The translations under genes and the position numbers were made by a program. A stretch of DNA of 64,000 bases from positions 2,095,501 to 2,159,500 of the forward strand of contig NZ_CP038255.1 of NCBI RefSeq assembly GCF_004564135.1. Direction: 5' to 3'. The stretch's first letter is position 1. Each line of letters opens with the position of its first letter. Under the pieces are notes generated by a model. That model was given only the letters and a program-made list of their open reading frames with translations. It was not told the origin of the DNA and ran no database searches. This document shows positions 63,762-64,000 of the stretch, piece by piece. Source of the DNA: Terasakiella sp. SH-1. Lineage in GTDB: Bacteria > Pseudomonadota > Alphaproteobacteria > Rhodospirillales > Terasakiellaceae.

Positions 63762-64000
63762 TCACCTTGTACGTCTTCTGCTTTTCGGTGCTTTTTTAAA
63801 GCCTTTGCGATGGCCTTTCTTGGGGCGACGTCCACCACCCCCCAGTTTTGCTGCCTTGGCAACATCCTTATCGCTCAGCACGATATTAAACACCATGCCA
63901 CCTGTAACCACATCGGCTTCCATCAGCTTGACCTCTACGGTCTGCCCCAAACGGAAGGTGAAGCCACTGCGCTTACCCACTAATGTATGAAGCTGCTCAT
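63762..64000 (-). CDS. rnr: Ribonuclease R (partial, C-terminal end)
   Basis: The frame is open from the window edge to the TGA at 63762-63764. It encodes HTLVGKRSGFTFRLGQTVEV and KLMEADVVTGGMVFNIV, the end of the RNase R S1 domain, followed by a basic tail (KKGHRKGFKKAPKSRRRTR) typical of RNase R. The catalytic RNB domain lies beyond the window. It degrades structured RNA 3' to 5'. Confidence 0.85.
   Translation of the reverse strand, partial: EQLHTLVGKRSGFTFRLGQTVEVKLMEADVVTGGMVFNIVLSDKDVAKAAKLGGGGRRPKKGHRKGFKKAPKSRRRTR

Noticed and set aside
1-64000. CRISPR array
   Set aside because: No run of regularly spaced direct repeats was seen on either strand.

Overview
The window looks like a chromosomal segment of a marine, Rhodospirillales-like alphaproteobacterium of moderate GC. 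The basis is the housekeeping set: a glyQ-glyS-ppdK-meaB run, DivK, alphaproteobacterial-style folate-binding YgfZ, MeaB, PepA-HolC, RpmG and RNase R, plus many two-component and c-di-GMP proteins. The genus cannot be fixed from sequence reading alone.

Layout. 1-17.5 kb is mostly ordinary chromosome: two glycosyltransferases (one cut by the window edge), ygfZ, a solute-binding protein, a sodium-dependent NSS transporter behind a perfect TetR-type palindrome, the glyQ-glyS-ppdK-meaB run, two small membrane proteins, a heme-motif diguanylate cyclase, a tRNA-methyltransferase-like gene with a DUF2007 gene, ispB, and tRNA-Pro(CGG). About 17.6-41.1 kb is accessory DNA lying against that tRNA. It holds the C-terminal half of an OLD-family TOPRIM nuclease, an intact IS3-family element with a canonical GGGAAAC slippery site, a decaying recombinase-like module (three or four ORFs with homopolymer-associated frame breaks), repeats upstream of that module, and a huge divergent pair encoding a Tc (insecticidal-type) toxin: TcA (2842 aa) on the minus strand and a TcB-TcC fusion (2515 aa) on the plus strand. 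The TcC end has an AT-rich C-terminal cargo domain. The right side is scrap: a REP-like palindrome with a RAYT transposase remnant, an XRE regulator, a Sel1-like gene fused to a gene fragment, and an IS256-family transposase remnant.

41.1-49 kb returns to chromosome: holC-pepA, a radical-SAM AmrS, a response regulator converging on a hybrid histidine kinase, and a BMP/PnrA-type binding-protein gene broken by one base and translationally coupled to the kinase. 49-55.2 kb is a Fur-box-preceded operon of imelysin, multicopper oxidase, di-heme oxidoreductase, second imelysin and DUF1513 protein, which reads as a periplasmic iron-acquisition system. 55.2-64 kb holds a tandem CZB zinc-sensor protein, a large hybrid kinase, an EAL response regulator interrupted by an in-frame amber codon, divK, rpmG, an S41 protease lipoprotein and the 3' end of rnr.

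Two cross-cutting patterns stand out. One is a family of hairpin repeats at four intergenic sites, one touching the RAYT remnant. The other is the number of single-base lesions. Three frame breaks lie in homopolymers, so true decay and sequencing error both need to be considered.
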